Assembly: GCA_022496185.1 (NCBI GenBank)
Contig: WTXG01000001.1
Span: forward strand, 372,001 to 436,000
Length of the DNA stretch: 64,000 nucleotides
Direction: 5' to 3'
From: Multifurca ochricompacta
Lineage: Eukaryota > Basidiomycota > Agaricomycetes > Russulales > Russulaceae
Shown here: positions 10,641 through 21,673 of the stretch, in pieces
How the letters are laid out: each line of letters starts with the position of its first letter
Numbering within the stretch: the first letter of the stretch is position 1
The notes under the pieces: model-generated
The model's input: the letters and a program-made list of their open reading frames with translations, nothing else
The model's database searches: none
What the model was told of the DNA's origin: nothing
Translations under genes and position numbers: made by a program

Positions 10641-12511
10641 ATGCATACAACTCCTTCCTCGACCATCATGACCGACGTGTTCAAGATCATCTCAGCCTCA
10701 GTGTCAATGCCCTCCTCTACGTCACTCGCTCAGTTTTCAAATATTCAATTACCGTCTCTCATTTCTTCAGCCTCGAAAGCTGCAACCTGGGCATACACAA
10801 CTGTCGCTATATTTTCACCCTACTTGTTCTTGAGCAATCCGTGTATCGATATAAGAAAAGACACCTTCCCGGCGACGGATGGACTATTCCCATTATTGGC
10901 AAATTTGCAGACTCTATGAAGCCTACGATGGAGGGTTACATGAAGCAATGGAATTCAGGAGCACTCAGCGCTTTGAGTGTATTTAACATGTCAGACCACC
11001 CTCTTAGCTCCATTCTGCTTCTTGTCCGAGTCCTCATTTTTATGTGCTAGTTTTATTGTCATGGCATCTACCACCGAATATTCTCGCAAGATTCTTAATT
11101 CGCCATCCCATGCAGAACCTTGCCTTGTATATTCCGCGAAGCAGGTTCTACTTCCAGACAATTGGTATCAACCTTTGTCCATGCGATCCTTCACTACTCT
11201 TTAATCAACTCTTTTATCAGGGTGTTTTTGACCGGAAAGGAGCACGTAGCATACCGCCGTGGACTCAACAATCTCTTCACTCACAAGGCGCTTGGGTAAG
11301 TATGCATTAGTTCATTTCCTACGGATTCATCCCGCTCATGTCGTCTCGACTTAGGCTTTACTTCAATATCATGGATTCTGTCACCCGGAAGTACATCAAG
11401 AAGTGGCTCGCAGATGCTATGGTAGATGCTACCGAAAAAAGTATCATGATGACTGTGCGCGATCTCAACATGGAAACTTCTCTGCGTGTTTTCTGTGGCA
11501 ATCATCTGCCTGATGAGGCCACGCGTGAAATCAGCGACAAATATTGGGCTATCACCGTCGCGTTGGAGCTGGTCAATTTCCCTTTTGCTCTTCCTGGGAC
11601 CAAAGTCTATCGTGCTATACAGGCCCGTAAAATTGCCCTGGCTTGGCTCGAGCTCGCAGCCAAAAGGAGCAAAGAGGCAATGGCGCAGGGAAAGGAGCCT
11701 GGATGCATGCTTGACGAATGGGTCACTCTTCTTAGCGATCCCGCTTATAAAGGCCGCAGGGAGTTCAGTGACCGTGAGATGGCCATGGTCGTTTTCTCCT
11801 TCCTGTTTGCTAGTCAAGACGCGATGAGCAGTGGCTTGATCTACGGATTCCAGCACCTCGCTGACCATCCGGACATTCTTGCCAAAGTTCGTGAGGAACA
11901 GAATCGTGTTCGTCCTGGTCAGCACGACAAGCCTATGACTCTCGAGGATCTCGATCAGATGCCATATCTTAAAGCCGTGGTCAAAGAGAGTCTACGTGTC
12001 AAACCTCCTGTCACGATGGTGGGTCGTTTTGATATGTGCATTGATTGTTTACTCACCCTAAGCAATATAGGTACCCTACCTCGCGACCAAAGCATTTCCT
12101 ATTTCGGATGATTATACGGTGCCATCTGGTAGCATGGTCATCCCATCCTTCTACAATTCGTTGCATGACCCTAATGTTTTCCCTGACCCGGATACCCTCC
12201 TCCCTGAGCGCTGGCTTAACCCCGAAAGCTCAGCCAACAAGAACCCCCAGAACTACCTTGTATTTGGCAGCGGTCCCCACAAGTGCATTGGTATTGAGTA
12301 TGCCACGATGAATATTGCTATTGTACTCGCCCTGGCAAGTGAATTGACAGAGTGGGAGCACGTGCGGACTCCGCAGAGTGACAAGGTTCAGTGAGTATCT
12401 CATCAGTTTTCTTGGATGCTCGGATCATCTAAGCATTTACACAGGATTATTGCAACTATATTTCCGCAGGACGGCTGTTTGCTCAAATTCACTCCTCGGC
12501 AATATGTCTGA
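10641..12511 (+). CDS. ERG5: Sterol C-22 desaturase, cytochrome P450 CYP61 (ERG5); apparent 1-nt frameshift
   Basis: Exons 10641..10989, 11051..11164, 11221..11295, 11355..12018, 12071..12390, 12445..12511. Landmarks are an N-terminal membrane helix, HLPGDGWTIPIIGKFADSM, YRRGLNNLFT, I-helix FLFASQDAMSSGL, ExxR in VKESLR, the PERW region and heme loop FGSGPHKCIGIEYA. CYP61 introduces the C22-C23 double bond in ergosterol synthesis at the ER. Exon 1 breaks frame at the T-run 10812-10815: one extra T joins the N-terminal helix (TTVAIF) to TLLVLEQSVYRYKKRHLPG and makes the total divisible by three (529 aa). A second ATG at 10668 is an alternative start. Confidence 0.92.
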
Positions 12512-12722
12512 TGAATTAATTGTGGATATTGTTGTGACGTTAGATGGATGTTAGATGTTTCTTGCCGGACCACCTCTTTAATGTCGTTCCTGTTACAATC
12601 GGAAATCTCACTCACTTTCATTCGTTTAATCAATAGGCAGTAACAGTGACACTTGTGACTTGTGACTTGTGACCTGTTACCGCTCATGTATATTCGAGTC
12701 ACGCGTCGCGTCACACATAAGA

Positions 12723-14553
12723 ATGAACGTTCCTCGTCCTCGTCCTCATCCTCGTCGAGTACCATGGTCAACACTCACCGAGATAGATCAGCTTTGCCTA
12801 TGGGTCTATTCGGAAGATGCTCACGACAGCTCTAGAGACCGCGCTATAGAAAGGGTGCGTGCCGTTCGTTTGCACCCAGGTGAATAATAATAAATTGCCT
12901 TTGCTGACACAAAGAAAAGTTGTCTGCGTGGAAATTCATGACGCCTTTGCCCCATGCACTGGAATCTCTTCTCTCAATTTTGGTTGCCATCCGCCAAGAA
13001 GACACCACATCTACTGCTAGCCCATCTTCCTCGTTATCTCTGCGTCAAAGCTACGCAACCGCTATCATCCGGCTCGTTAATGGTCTCGTGGATCCTCTTC
13101 AAGTGGGAGCGTATGCACGCCCCATACTATCCATTGCCGCTCAGATTGGCCTTCCAGCGTGGCTTGTCGAATTACGACACGCTGCGACCCATGAGGACTT
13201 GCCAAGCCTTGAATTATTGCGTGATGGGGCTAAGGAGGTGAGCTCCTCTGATATCATCAAAAAGGAAAAAAAAAAAAAAGATTACATTTAGTCTCTCAGT
13301 TGGCTCTTGCAAAATTACTTTCTTCCCATGCTGAACCCGGCCCTTACACCCACCTTACCACGGTCGTCAATTCGACCCTTGGAACCTCTGCTTAGACAGT
13401 ATAAGAGCTTGCTCAAGTCAGTGTCACGGGACGCGTCGCTGCGCACGCGTCATGAAGCAGATGTCTCCAGAGTACTGCGTGAGATTGAACGTTGGCTATC
13501 TGAGGCCCGCATAACCGCGGATGCACGCACGAGCGAGTTTGGTTGGCAATCCTACGCACCGACGGCTGGAGATTTTACGGCCGCGGACGGTGACGACCCG
13601 AGGGAAGCTTGGGCTCTCGACCGGCTGTGCGAAGCACTGCTCCTAAGGGGCGCCTTGGTTCCCATCTCTCGCAAGTCGGTGTCTCTTTTTTTTCATCTCT
13701 CTCCTCAAAATCCCCCCTTCTCACTGGGCAGCAAGACTGTACGGGCGCGCTGACACGGTGTGTTACGATACAGAAAGCGTGATCCTCCGAAAGGCTCGCA
13801 TCGTCCGCCTTCTTCTTTGCTTGTGATCTGGACCCCCCTTCTCGAGAAAATCGCAGCAAATCACGCGCACTTCTTCGCGACGCTCACCTCGCACATTGTC
13901 GCACACTTACTCGCTAATCCCCTTGAGGAATGCGACGATGCGGCGATGGCAGCGGAGAGGGCGTCCTATGACGTCTGCTTAGCTACTTGGTGCGCATGGC
14001 TCGCTGGGTGTCATCATGGCGACGAGATAGATGCGGAAGTTGCTGCACGCCGGGAAGATGTGTTCCTTCAGCTAGTACATGCCTTGGATCCGCATCACGA
14101 AACGCCGCAGAGGTCCCAGCAAGGGTTCGTTACTCCTCCGGCGATAGATGATCCATCCTGCATTGACTCCTATTAAACCTTGATGGAATTAGGGCGCGTG
14201 CGCTACTCAGGGCGCTATGTGACTCGGATAGGCGACTAGCCGGAATTTCAGCCACCATCTTAAGTATGGCACATGTCTCTTCAGTAGGTGACATCGCAAC
14301 CTTCCTTGGGGGGAGAGAGAGAGACTGGATTTGACTTAATAAAACAAAATAGGTTAATGTCGCCAACTGGAACGAGAGAAACCTAGAAGTAATGGAGATA
14401 CGACTGAAAGAGGTGCTCTCTGTGTCCGGACCTGTGGGCGATAGCCAACCCTCTGCGGATTTTGAAGTTGAAGGGCAAGGGGCACTCCCAACCGGGTGGC
14501 GCTTGCTTTCAGCGGACGGCTGGCGACCATGTCCGATAGGAAAAGGAATATAG
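12723..14553 (+). CDS. LAS1: LAS1 ribosome biogenesis protein (ITS2 endonuclease family)
   Basis: Exons 12723..12854, 12920..13237, 13292..13674, 13774..14124, 14193..14283, 14353..14553 (in frame, 491 aa). The N-terminal Las1 domain shows RRVPWSTLTEIDQLCLWVYS, the paired-helix region, and WLVELRHAATHEDLPSLELL, which contains the RHxxTH catalytic motif of this HEPN family. The C-terminus ends GWRLLSADGWRPCPIG, a shape typical of fungal Las1. With Grc3 kinase, Las1 cleaves pre-rRNA at the C2 site in ITS2 in the nucleus. Intron 4 starts with GTTCGT; intron 5 (donor GTAGGT) is the least certain junction. Confidence 0.9.
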
Positions 14554-14947
14554 GAAATGCAAATTAAGTGAGGGGTCCGAGGTGCATAATTGATCTTAAA
14601 TCTTAATATCTTCGGATCTCCGCAAATAAATTGGATTTTGTTTTGTTTTTTTTTCAAAAAGAGTTCAATCGGTATAATCGGTGCGTGAGTGTTTGTGTGA
14701 TGGATGCCCTGAAGGGGTGCGCCCCGAAGGATTTACAAGAAAAAAGAAAAGAAAAGAAAACCGACCTAGATCCCAAAAAAATATAAAGACGGATTGTGAA
14801 AATACACGGTAGCAACTGCTGTAGTGTAGCTAGCTTGTGCCAGGAAAAAGAAAAGAAAAAGAGGGAGGGAGGGGGAAAAAATTAGTTGAAAAAAGTAAAA
14901 TTGAAGATGCAGCATGAAGATCCGAGCGTGTCGTGTCATATCGCTAT
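14554..14947. other. Convergent 3' intergenic region, A-rich
   Basis: About 390 bp between the convergent LAS1 and surface-protein genes. It holds A/G-rich runs (AAAAGAAAAGAAAAGAAAA near 14740-14760 and again at 14844-14905) and a short inverted repeat GGGGTGCGCCCC at about 14714. No coding signal. Confidence 0.6.
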
Positions 14948-17002
14948 CTATTCATCTCTTTCATCCTGAAGGAGGACGCGTACGAGGTCCTCGTGCTTTG
15001 CGCGGGGTTGGGGCAGCCCTCCTAGACTGGTCAAGTACTTGATCCTCCTGGCGGAATTGCCGCTATCCGCATATCGTGGTGGAAGTTCGACAACCTCTGC
15101 ACCCCCTTCAGTATATACGGTCACTGGTGGACGGCCCCCATCGTGGTGCACTACATAAACGTTCGTCCTCCGTCCCCCTGCGGAGGAAGACTGGTCTGTT
15201 GGACCGGATGAACCCGAGGCAGAGGTGGCATCTGGAGGCGACGCAGGTGGGCTGCCCGTGCTGCCCCCGGGAAGAAGAGGGACACTTGGATCACTCGATG
15301 AAGGCATAGAGAATGGCTCCACAATGTACTCCAGTCCAGGGCTACCTGAAAAATTGGTGTTGCCGGTAGCAGCTGATACTTCGCGAGGAGCGTGGGGGTG
15401 AACCGAGCTAAGATGGCTATCACGAGTGAGGTCTTCGCGGGTGTCAGAGCGACCTTGAGCACCACCCGAACGCCACCGCCTGAAAGTAAGCAGCCCTGCT
15501 GCACCAGCTATCAGACCGACGACGATGCCACCCACAGCGGCACCTATCGTTACCGGCAAGTGGAGGTTTGAACGCTCCCGTCCCTTGCACCAGACTTAGT
15601 GGTGACGAGAAATACGATAGGGCCTCAGGACTCACCTGTGATTCAAGTCAAGGCATGAGGTGTCAACTCCCTCGCCACTGTGTAGTGGCCCTTGTGCCCA
15701 TCCATTGCCTTGAGAGTCCGTAACTGAGATGAAAAAGGGGAAGCCATGGGACTAATTATACAGTCACTTGAGGACAGTTCGAGCGGTGAGTGATAATGGG
15801 AGAAGCACCCACCAATGAAACTGTCCAATTCATAGGATCATTAGAGTTCGATGTGATGTTCAATGGCGGGTGTAGCGTGGGCGCCACCTATTTACTTCGA
15901 GTCACACAACCGAACAGCGCGTCTTTTGAAAGTGAAAAAAAAGACGTACGGTAAGTGTATAGGGGGGCGTGCCGTTGATGGCCTGGACTTGGATATCTGT
16001 ACACTGCCGGCCCAGAAAATCCATCGTGCTGAAAGAGAGCAGATTCCAGCTACACGTACCTCTGGGATCCAACCATACTCGGAGAAAGCGCCGTTAATGA
16101 CTGCGGCATTGACGTTCATCGCCGAAGTTGGGTAGGTCACATTTTTGCAGGACGCTGGATTTTGTGCAGTGGCTGTAATATTTGGAATGACGGTATATAT
16201 TCCTTGGCAGCCGCCTGATACACCCTTGGAATCCCACTGACGACGGAGTGAGCAGACAAGTAGAGATCAAAGACGGGCGGGGCGTACCATGCATATTTGA
16301 TACTGCAAAAAGATTACGATCAAAAGGTGATGTCGAAACATTCAAGGGCACGCATAACATACCTGGGTTCCAGGGATCCATGGAACTTGGAAATCCTAGG
16401 GAAGGGAGAGGATAGATTTGTTGGATGGCGTAAAAAGGTGCAGAAAAGATCATACAAAACTGGTTCCATCACCCGCAGGTACTGTGATGGGGACGATAAA
16501 GGTTCTGTTGAGATGAAGGGGGGAGGGTGCGATAAGGCGGCGGAAGAGCGCTCCACATCGACATAAACGACGCACGAAGTGAATATTTGGAGGAAATAAG
16601 GTGAAGTGGGATTCGGCCTGAAGAAACTGTCAACGAAAGTTACCGTGGAGAGAGAGGATATTGACCCACCCCGCGGCAGCGGACCCGCGAGTCCAGGTTA
16701 TATGCAGGGTCTCGCATTGTTCTGGGTACTTGCTATTAGAATTTCGAAGGGATAGAAGAAGAGGAAACACTGCTGTACGAGTAACGGGTATAGGAACTGT
16801 GGTTCCAGGAGGATTCCAGTCAAAGAGAAAACCCTAAAGAAGGCGTTGTTCAACAGGGGGGAAGCCATGAAGCACGATAAGAGGTGTACGGCACCTGAGG
16901 TAAGAAAGATGGTGTTGCTGCCGCGATTTCAAAGAAGAAGGATGATGATGATAGGAAAGATAGAGCCCAGATAGAGGACAGAAGGGCACCTGAGCCCAAC
17001 AT
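14948..17002 (-). CDS. Predicted single-pass cell-surface protein (signal peptide, ectodomain, TM); apparent frameshift
   Basis: Many short exons. The start at 17002 encodes a signal peptide (MLGSGALLSSIWALSFL...). Ectodomain exons include FDWNPPGTTVPIP, EQCETLHITWTRG, DFQVPWIPGTQ, YQICMWDSKGVSGGCQG, GTPPYTLTVAPTLHPPLNI, and FFISVTDSQGNGWAQGPL, i.e. repeated beta-strand modules with spaced cysteines. The last exon encodes the membrane helix VTIGAAVGGIVVGLIAGAAG and a Ser/Pro-rich cytoplasmic tail ending VRVLLQDERDE. Similar proteins are common in agaricomycetes; I know no assigned function. Reading into the TM exon needs one extra T at 15558-15559 to give SVQTSTLPVTIG. The exon 2/3 boundaries near 16770-16720 are uncertain. 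A triple AGCGCT palindrome lies 110 bp upstream. Confidence 0.8.
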
Positions 17003-17373
17003 GGAGAGACCCTTCAAAGGAGGGGGGGAGAGTATCGTGGTCGTAAGAGAACGAAGAGGGAGAGGATAGGATTGTGGTAAAATCAATCAAAAATCCAATC
17101 CAATTGAAAAAGAGCGCTAGCGCTAGCGCTGTCTTGGCTGGTTGGCGATCATAGCCATAGCCATTGGGTGGGTCATCTCATGATCGCCTCAATAGATCAT
17201 TCGTTCGATACCTTGACGACACAACCTTACTTCCCCTCCCCCTGTCTTAATAACGCCTGTCACTGCTGGGCGCTGACGTTGGACGTAAAGGAGAGGAGGA
17301 GGAGATGAGGCAGAGGAGGAGGAGGAGGAGGAGAGGAAGAGGAATTAAAATAAATAAATAAATAAATATTATA
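17003..17373. other. Intergenic region with a palindromic AGCGCT triplet and a GGA-rich tract
   Basis: Promoter side of the surface-protein gene. Position 17113-17130 is AGCGCTAGCGCTAGCGCT, three copies of a 6-bp palindrome that together form a perfect 18-bp palindrome. A GAGGAGGA-type purine tract spans about 17290-17345, followed by TAAATAAATAAATA just before the stop of the exonuclease gene. Confidence 0.7.
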
Positions 17374-18581
17374 TTATATATTACTTAATGTACTCTCCTC
17401 CTGACCCTGACGACCCTGACCCTGACTTTGACCTTGTTGACCTTGACCTGGTTCTTCTGGTTCATAACGGGGATTGAATGGAAACCATGGTCTCCCTTCA
17501 TTATCACGTAATACGCCTTTAATAGCGTCGAATGTAAAATATTCTGACTCAGGGACCGTTGCTAAATTCAACGCTCGGCTGATGAGAGTTTGGTAAATCG
17601 CCAATGTTGAATGACAGTCATTCGCCGCGTCTAATTAAAAATAAATAAATATAAAACAATTAAATCATACAAGGGCCACTCACATTGTTTTTGTTGTGTG
17701 GAAAGTTCCGTTTCCCAATTACTTCGTCGTATGCGACCTTTCGGAAGGTTTCGTTCGAGATAAATTTCGACCAGTCGTGACAGTCCAATGCCACCATTAT
17801 ATGGTCCCTTCCAACGCCCGTCAACGGAGCGAGCCAACAACGCCAAATCCACGCAGTTGCGAACAGATACCCGATGATCTCTCCAAAGCTTCTTGCAATC
17901 ATCTAAACATCCCCGTAAACGGTAAACCAGTCAAGTCAGACATTCAACCAACAGTTGATGTAATTCAAGAAGCCAACTTGCACTGAATCCCAACTCCGAT
18001 CTTCACGCTATCCCTCGATTCCAAGAGGTCCCGTAGGCCAACTGGAAATGCTGATCACGAAATCAGCGACTTTGGGGTGCGAAGGGCGAAGGGGGTGAAG
18101 GGATGAATCATGGGTCATCCGATGTGTAAAATGTACCTTGCATCGCGCTGACCTGCACGAGGAGAATGTCCTCATCGCACGCGAGTTGAACAAGGGCTAT
18201 CGGATTCTCCGACTCCCCCGCCACAAAGTTTGGACGCCACTCAAAGTCCAAACCAATGATTAGCGGTCCCTGGACAGAAGTCATGCGAGTGATGCATTCG
18301 TTTGCTGTCTCCTCAGTCCTTATGTAACGGAGCTGGGCATTTGGACTGAACGACGTCCAGTCATACAGAATGGGGGGAACCTCCTTGTCAACCTGCAAAT
18401 GCATAAACCTGTGAGCACTGATGGAGTTTTTTTGGGTTTGGATGATTTTTTGAGGACGGTTGTTGGTCGTCGCCGTCGCTAAAAGGGGCAGTGAGCTGTA
18501 TCTAGAAAGGCTTGCGCCGGTCAGATTTCTTCTTCTACCATTTCTAAGGAAACAGTTGTGACTGTGACACTTGGAGTACAT
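17374..18581 (-). CDS. 3'-5' exonuclease domain protein, DEDDy class (WRN-exonuclease/RNase D-like)
   Basis: Exo I is LIIGLDFEWRP (D-x-E). Exo II lies in VKIGVGIQYDCKKLW (Asp kept) with VRNCVDLALLARSV after it. Exo III is YAANDCHSTLAIYQ, giving the Tyr-x3-Asp of DEDDy enzymes. The C-terminus is a Gln/Gly-rich tail. All four acidic residues are present, so activity on DNA or RNA 3' ends is expected, as for WRN-exo or RNase D relatives; the substrate is unknown. Intron 17903..17981 must start with GC (GCAAGT) to keep Exo II in frame. The 5' end is uncertain: the frame is open to 18581, and the basic leader RNGRRRNLTGASLSRYSS could be a mitochondrial presequence, or an extra intron may lie near 18400. 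Confidence 0.85.
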
Positions 18582-18710
18582 GTACTTAAGACAGGCCTCT
18601 CTCTGTGTGTGGTATGTGAAGGAGGGATTGAGAATGAACTACAAACACAAACAGACACAAACACAAACAACAGCCTTTTCGCTACCCTCCTCACAATTGC
18701 CGCATATATG

Positions 18711-19748
18711 CTAGAGGAAACATCCACCATATCCCACAGGTGGTAGCGTACAAGGCCACGACCCCGCATCAATTGCTCTTTCCCAGGCATACTCCGCCGA
18801 ACGATACAAGTCCAGCGCAGCGCGTGCATTTTCCAGCTATTGTTCGTCAATCCATCGGGTGCATGAGGCGTTGAAAAGATCAAATCTACGGACGCGGACG
18901 AACCGGATGTTCATATCCAAGGCCCATACTACGTCCCATGAGACGGTGGACGAGAACGCGTAATGGAGGTGTAGTGCTTCCACACCCGAGACCTCTGCGA
19001 AATGGAAGGAAGGCTGCTACATCACGTGTGTTGATTGTCGGGTGGCTAATGCCTAGAACCTGTGCATGTGTGCACTCACGAGATTAGCCCACTCTTAACC
19101 GGAAGCGTGCCATTACTTGCAGACAGAAATAGCCAGAGGGTGTGTCCAACAATAATCTTATCTCGTATCAGGAGGGTTACACGATGCTGGACTTGGCGAA
19201 ACGAGGGTGCTTCGACGAGGGTGCAGCCTCAGTAAGCCAGCTTCCCAGTGGGTGATTATTAAGGGTAAAGTAATCACCGTCAACAAGATGAGTTGCAGCT
19301 AAGCCCGTCTCCGCAGTTCTATAATCTGTAACTGGGTTGCTGATGAACGTGTAAATGAGCCCAAGAGGAGGTCGACACATTTCAGTGACGTACGTCGGAC
19401 GCACAAGGGTATCGAGCACGACGTTTCCTCTATAGTCCGTGAGAGAAACACGCCTATACAGGGACTATAGCGCGAAGCGTCAGAAAGGGAAGTGAAAGGT
19501 GGCTCACGCGACCATAGGTATGTTCGCAGTATCACCGATGTATACTATCTGGGCCGAAACTGCTATAAAGCTGAGTTGTTGAGTTAATGGATTAATGATA
19601 TAGAGAGTATGAAAACACTCGGGGTGACTACTTGCTTCTCTGGAAGATGAATTTTGAAAGTTGTTTGGTGCGCGCGAGAGGGGTTGGACGACTTGAACTC
19701 GAGATTAATCTTGGTTTTGTGATGATGACGAGTAGGATTTATAAACAT
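18711..19748 (-). CDS. REX4/ISG20-like exonuclease-fold protein lacking catalytic acidic residues
   Basis: Reconstructed C-terminal exons read ARVSLTDYRGNVVLDTLVRP, TNPVTDYRTAETGLAATHL, FRQVQHRVTLLIRDKIIVGH, VLGISHPTINTRDVA and ENARAALDLYRSAEYAWERA, ending PVGYGGCFL. This is the REX4-like DEDDh fold. The expected D-C-E of Exo I is not seen (IVYIGDTANIPMVA precedes ARVSL). The Exo II aspartate is replaced (GHTLWLFLS where GHxLxxDL is usual), and Exo III has Asn in place of Asp (HPLENA). Intron 19060..19120 uses a GC donor (GCAAGT), and the last intron starts with GTTCGT at 18903. The start at 19748 is tentative. It lies 130 bp upstream of the intact exonuclease gene on the same strand. Confidence 0.72.
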
Positions 19749-20070
19749 GTTCGTTATTCGTTATGAATGGGGTGGGGTGAAGTGATCAGATGGGGCATAT
19801 TAAAAGGCTTAGTGAAGAGTTTCTGTTTCTTCAGTTCTCAGTTCAGTTCTGGGAGATTGAATCTCAAAAAGAATGAATATCATTAGAAGCACGCCTTAAT
19901 CTTTCCAAAGCTGGAGAGGTTTTTCAACGATGGGATGCTCACGTCACGTCACAATCAAGGGAAACCTCTTTATATAAATCGAGATCGAGAAGAGAGAGAA
20001 GAGAAGAGAAGAGAAGAGAAGAGAAAAGAGAAGATCCACCTATCCACTTCCAACCAACGATTTTTTTTTT
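19749..20070. repeat. Intergenic region with (GAGAA)n purine microsatellite
   Basis: GAGAA/GAGAGAA repeats occupy about 19985-20035, followed by a 12-nt T-run at 20061-20072 that overlaps the BIO2 stop. The rest holds the 5' flank of the REX4-like gene. TTTATATAAATC near 19970 is AT-rich but has no assigned role. Confidence 0.65.
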
Positions 20071-21673
20071 TTAATTGGCCAAGGGCATGACATCCACTTG
20101 GGATATATTGGGAGAAGCGGGTTCTGCGCCGAGCTTTTCCTTTTTATTATTTTGTTCGAAACTTTGCATGCCTTCGAGACCCCATCTAGACATCATGGCT
20201 TTGTCCTAAGAAAAGATTAATTAGACTTAGAATTAAACATAGCACACAATATGAAAGTGACCTACCTCATCCCAAGGAGAGCCTATGATATGTCTTACCG
20301 TCAGCTTCACTCAAGGTTAAATACGTGCGTGTGGGTTGACTCACAGGGGGTCGTCAGCATTTGTTCTCCCGTGAAGACAGCATTTGCACCGGCCATGAAA
20401 CACATTGCTTGCTCGTTCTCGCTTAGCGTCTGTCTACCTGCTGCAAGCCGGATGATCGTCGTCGGAAGGACAATTCTTGCAGTGGCGATCGTGCGGAGAA
20501 GTACATGATGAGAGACAGGCTGGGAAATATCCAAACGTGAATTTTTTGGAGAGCGTGAACTGCAAAGCAGTTAAACCCACTTCATTATTTTCGAGAGGTG
20601 TTCCTTTGATAGGTACAAGAGCGTTCACGGGGAACGATTCGGGATGTTCGGACATACTGAAAAGTATCTCATATAAGACGATACCGTTCAAAATTTAAGC
20701 ACGAAGACGTACTTTGAGGCTTCCCAGATGAGACCGACACGATCAGCATCTGACTCACCCAGTCCAAGGATGCCGCCTGAACAGACACTGATACCTGCGT
20801 CTCTGACGTTTGATATGGTGTCTAAGCGGTCATCGTAGGTTCTTGTAGTGATGACCTATGGAGAAGAAGATATGATGAATGAATGAATGAGATGAGATGA
20901 GATAAGATGAGACGAGCCTGAGGGTAATATTCTCTTGAGGTGTCAAGATTATGATTATATGCGGTCAATCCTCTTAATGAGGATGATTGTAAGCGATGGG
21001 ATAGGGATAGGAATAGGAATTGGGATACTTACGCCTCTTTTAATTGCTTCGCTTGAGATGGCGACAACATACCAAGTGTGGTACAAACTTCCATGTCCAT
21101 TTGGCGTATCTCTCGAACCATTTCGAGTATACGCTCAAAACCACGCTTTCGACCTGCCAAGTCCCTCCAGGCGGCCCCCATACAGAATCGTGTGCTGCCA
21201 TTTCCTTCGCTTTCCGTGCCGCTTCTAACACTGGCTCAATCTCCAACAGACGGGATGCCTTCGTCGCAGTTGAATACCTAGACGATTGCGAGCAGTATGA
21301 ACCTAAACAACCGTGAGCCAGAGCTCTATCTGTTCTCGGTCTACCTCAGCCTCACAGTCTTCGCTGCAGCCTCCACCTGCCAGTCGGCGTCAGCCACTTA
21401 AGTTTTTATACCCGGTTCTAGCGTCGGGAGCCACTCACTCTTGATGTTCATGAGCGTGCAAAGTTGAATTTTGCTCGGATCATGATTCTGCCTATGCACG
21501 CTCGCTGCGCGGAAGACAAGGTCAAGTAGCGGGGTGTCGTAAATCCCCTTCACTTCCTCTTTGGTCCAATTGTGGCGCTTCACTACAACTGTCGGCGTAT
21601 TGGCCGTCGCGTGCGTCGCAAGAGATCGCATAAAGAGGAGAGACAATCGGGGAGGTGAAATGACGCGCAACAT
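20071..21673 (-). CDS. BIO2: Biotin synthase (radical SAM); apparent 1-nt frameshift
   Basis: Nine exons: 21673..21439, 21376..21356, 21302..21033, 20972..20918, 20855..20713, 20656..20581, 20519..20345, 20282..20266, 20205..20071. Features are an N-terminal mitochondrial leader ([19 protein letters not shown]), the radical-SAM cluster [49 protein letters not shown] and [12 protein letters not shown]. It inserts sulfur into dethiobiotin. Two exons are tiny (21 and 17 nt), and the first Cys of the Fe-S motif is in the 21-nt exon. Intron 20856..20917 appears to be GC-AG (GCTCGT). At 21201-21203 one base is missing: an extra A restores [19 protein letters not shown], and with it the total is divisible by three (375 aa). 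Confidence 0.93.

Noticed and set aside
16720..16800. A second frameshift in the surface-protein gene
   Set aside because: Exon boundaries in this stretch are too uncertain to separate a frameshift from an unusual splice site.
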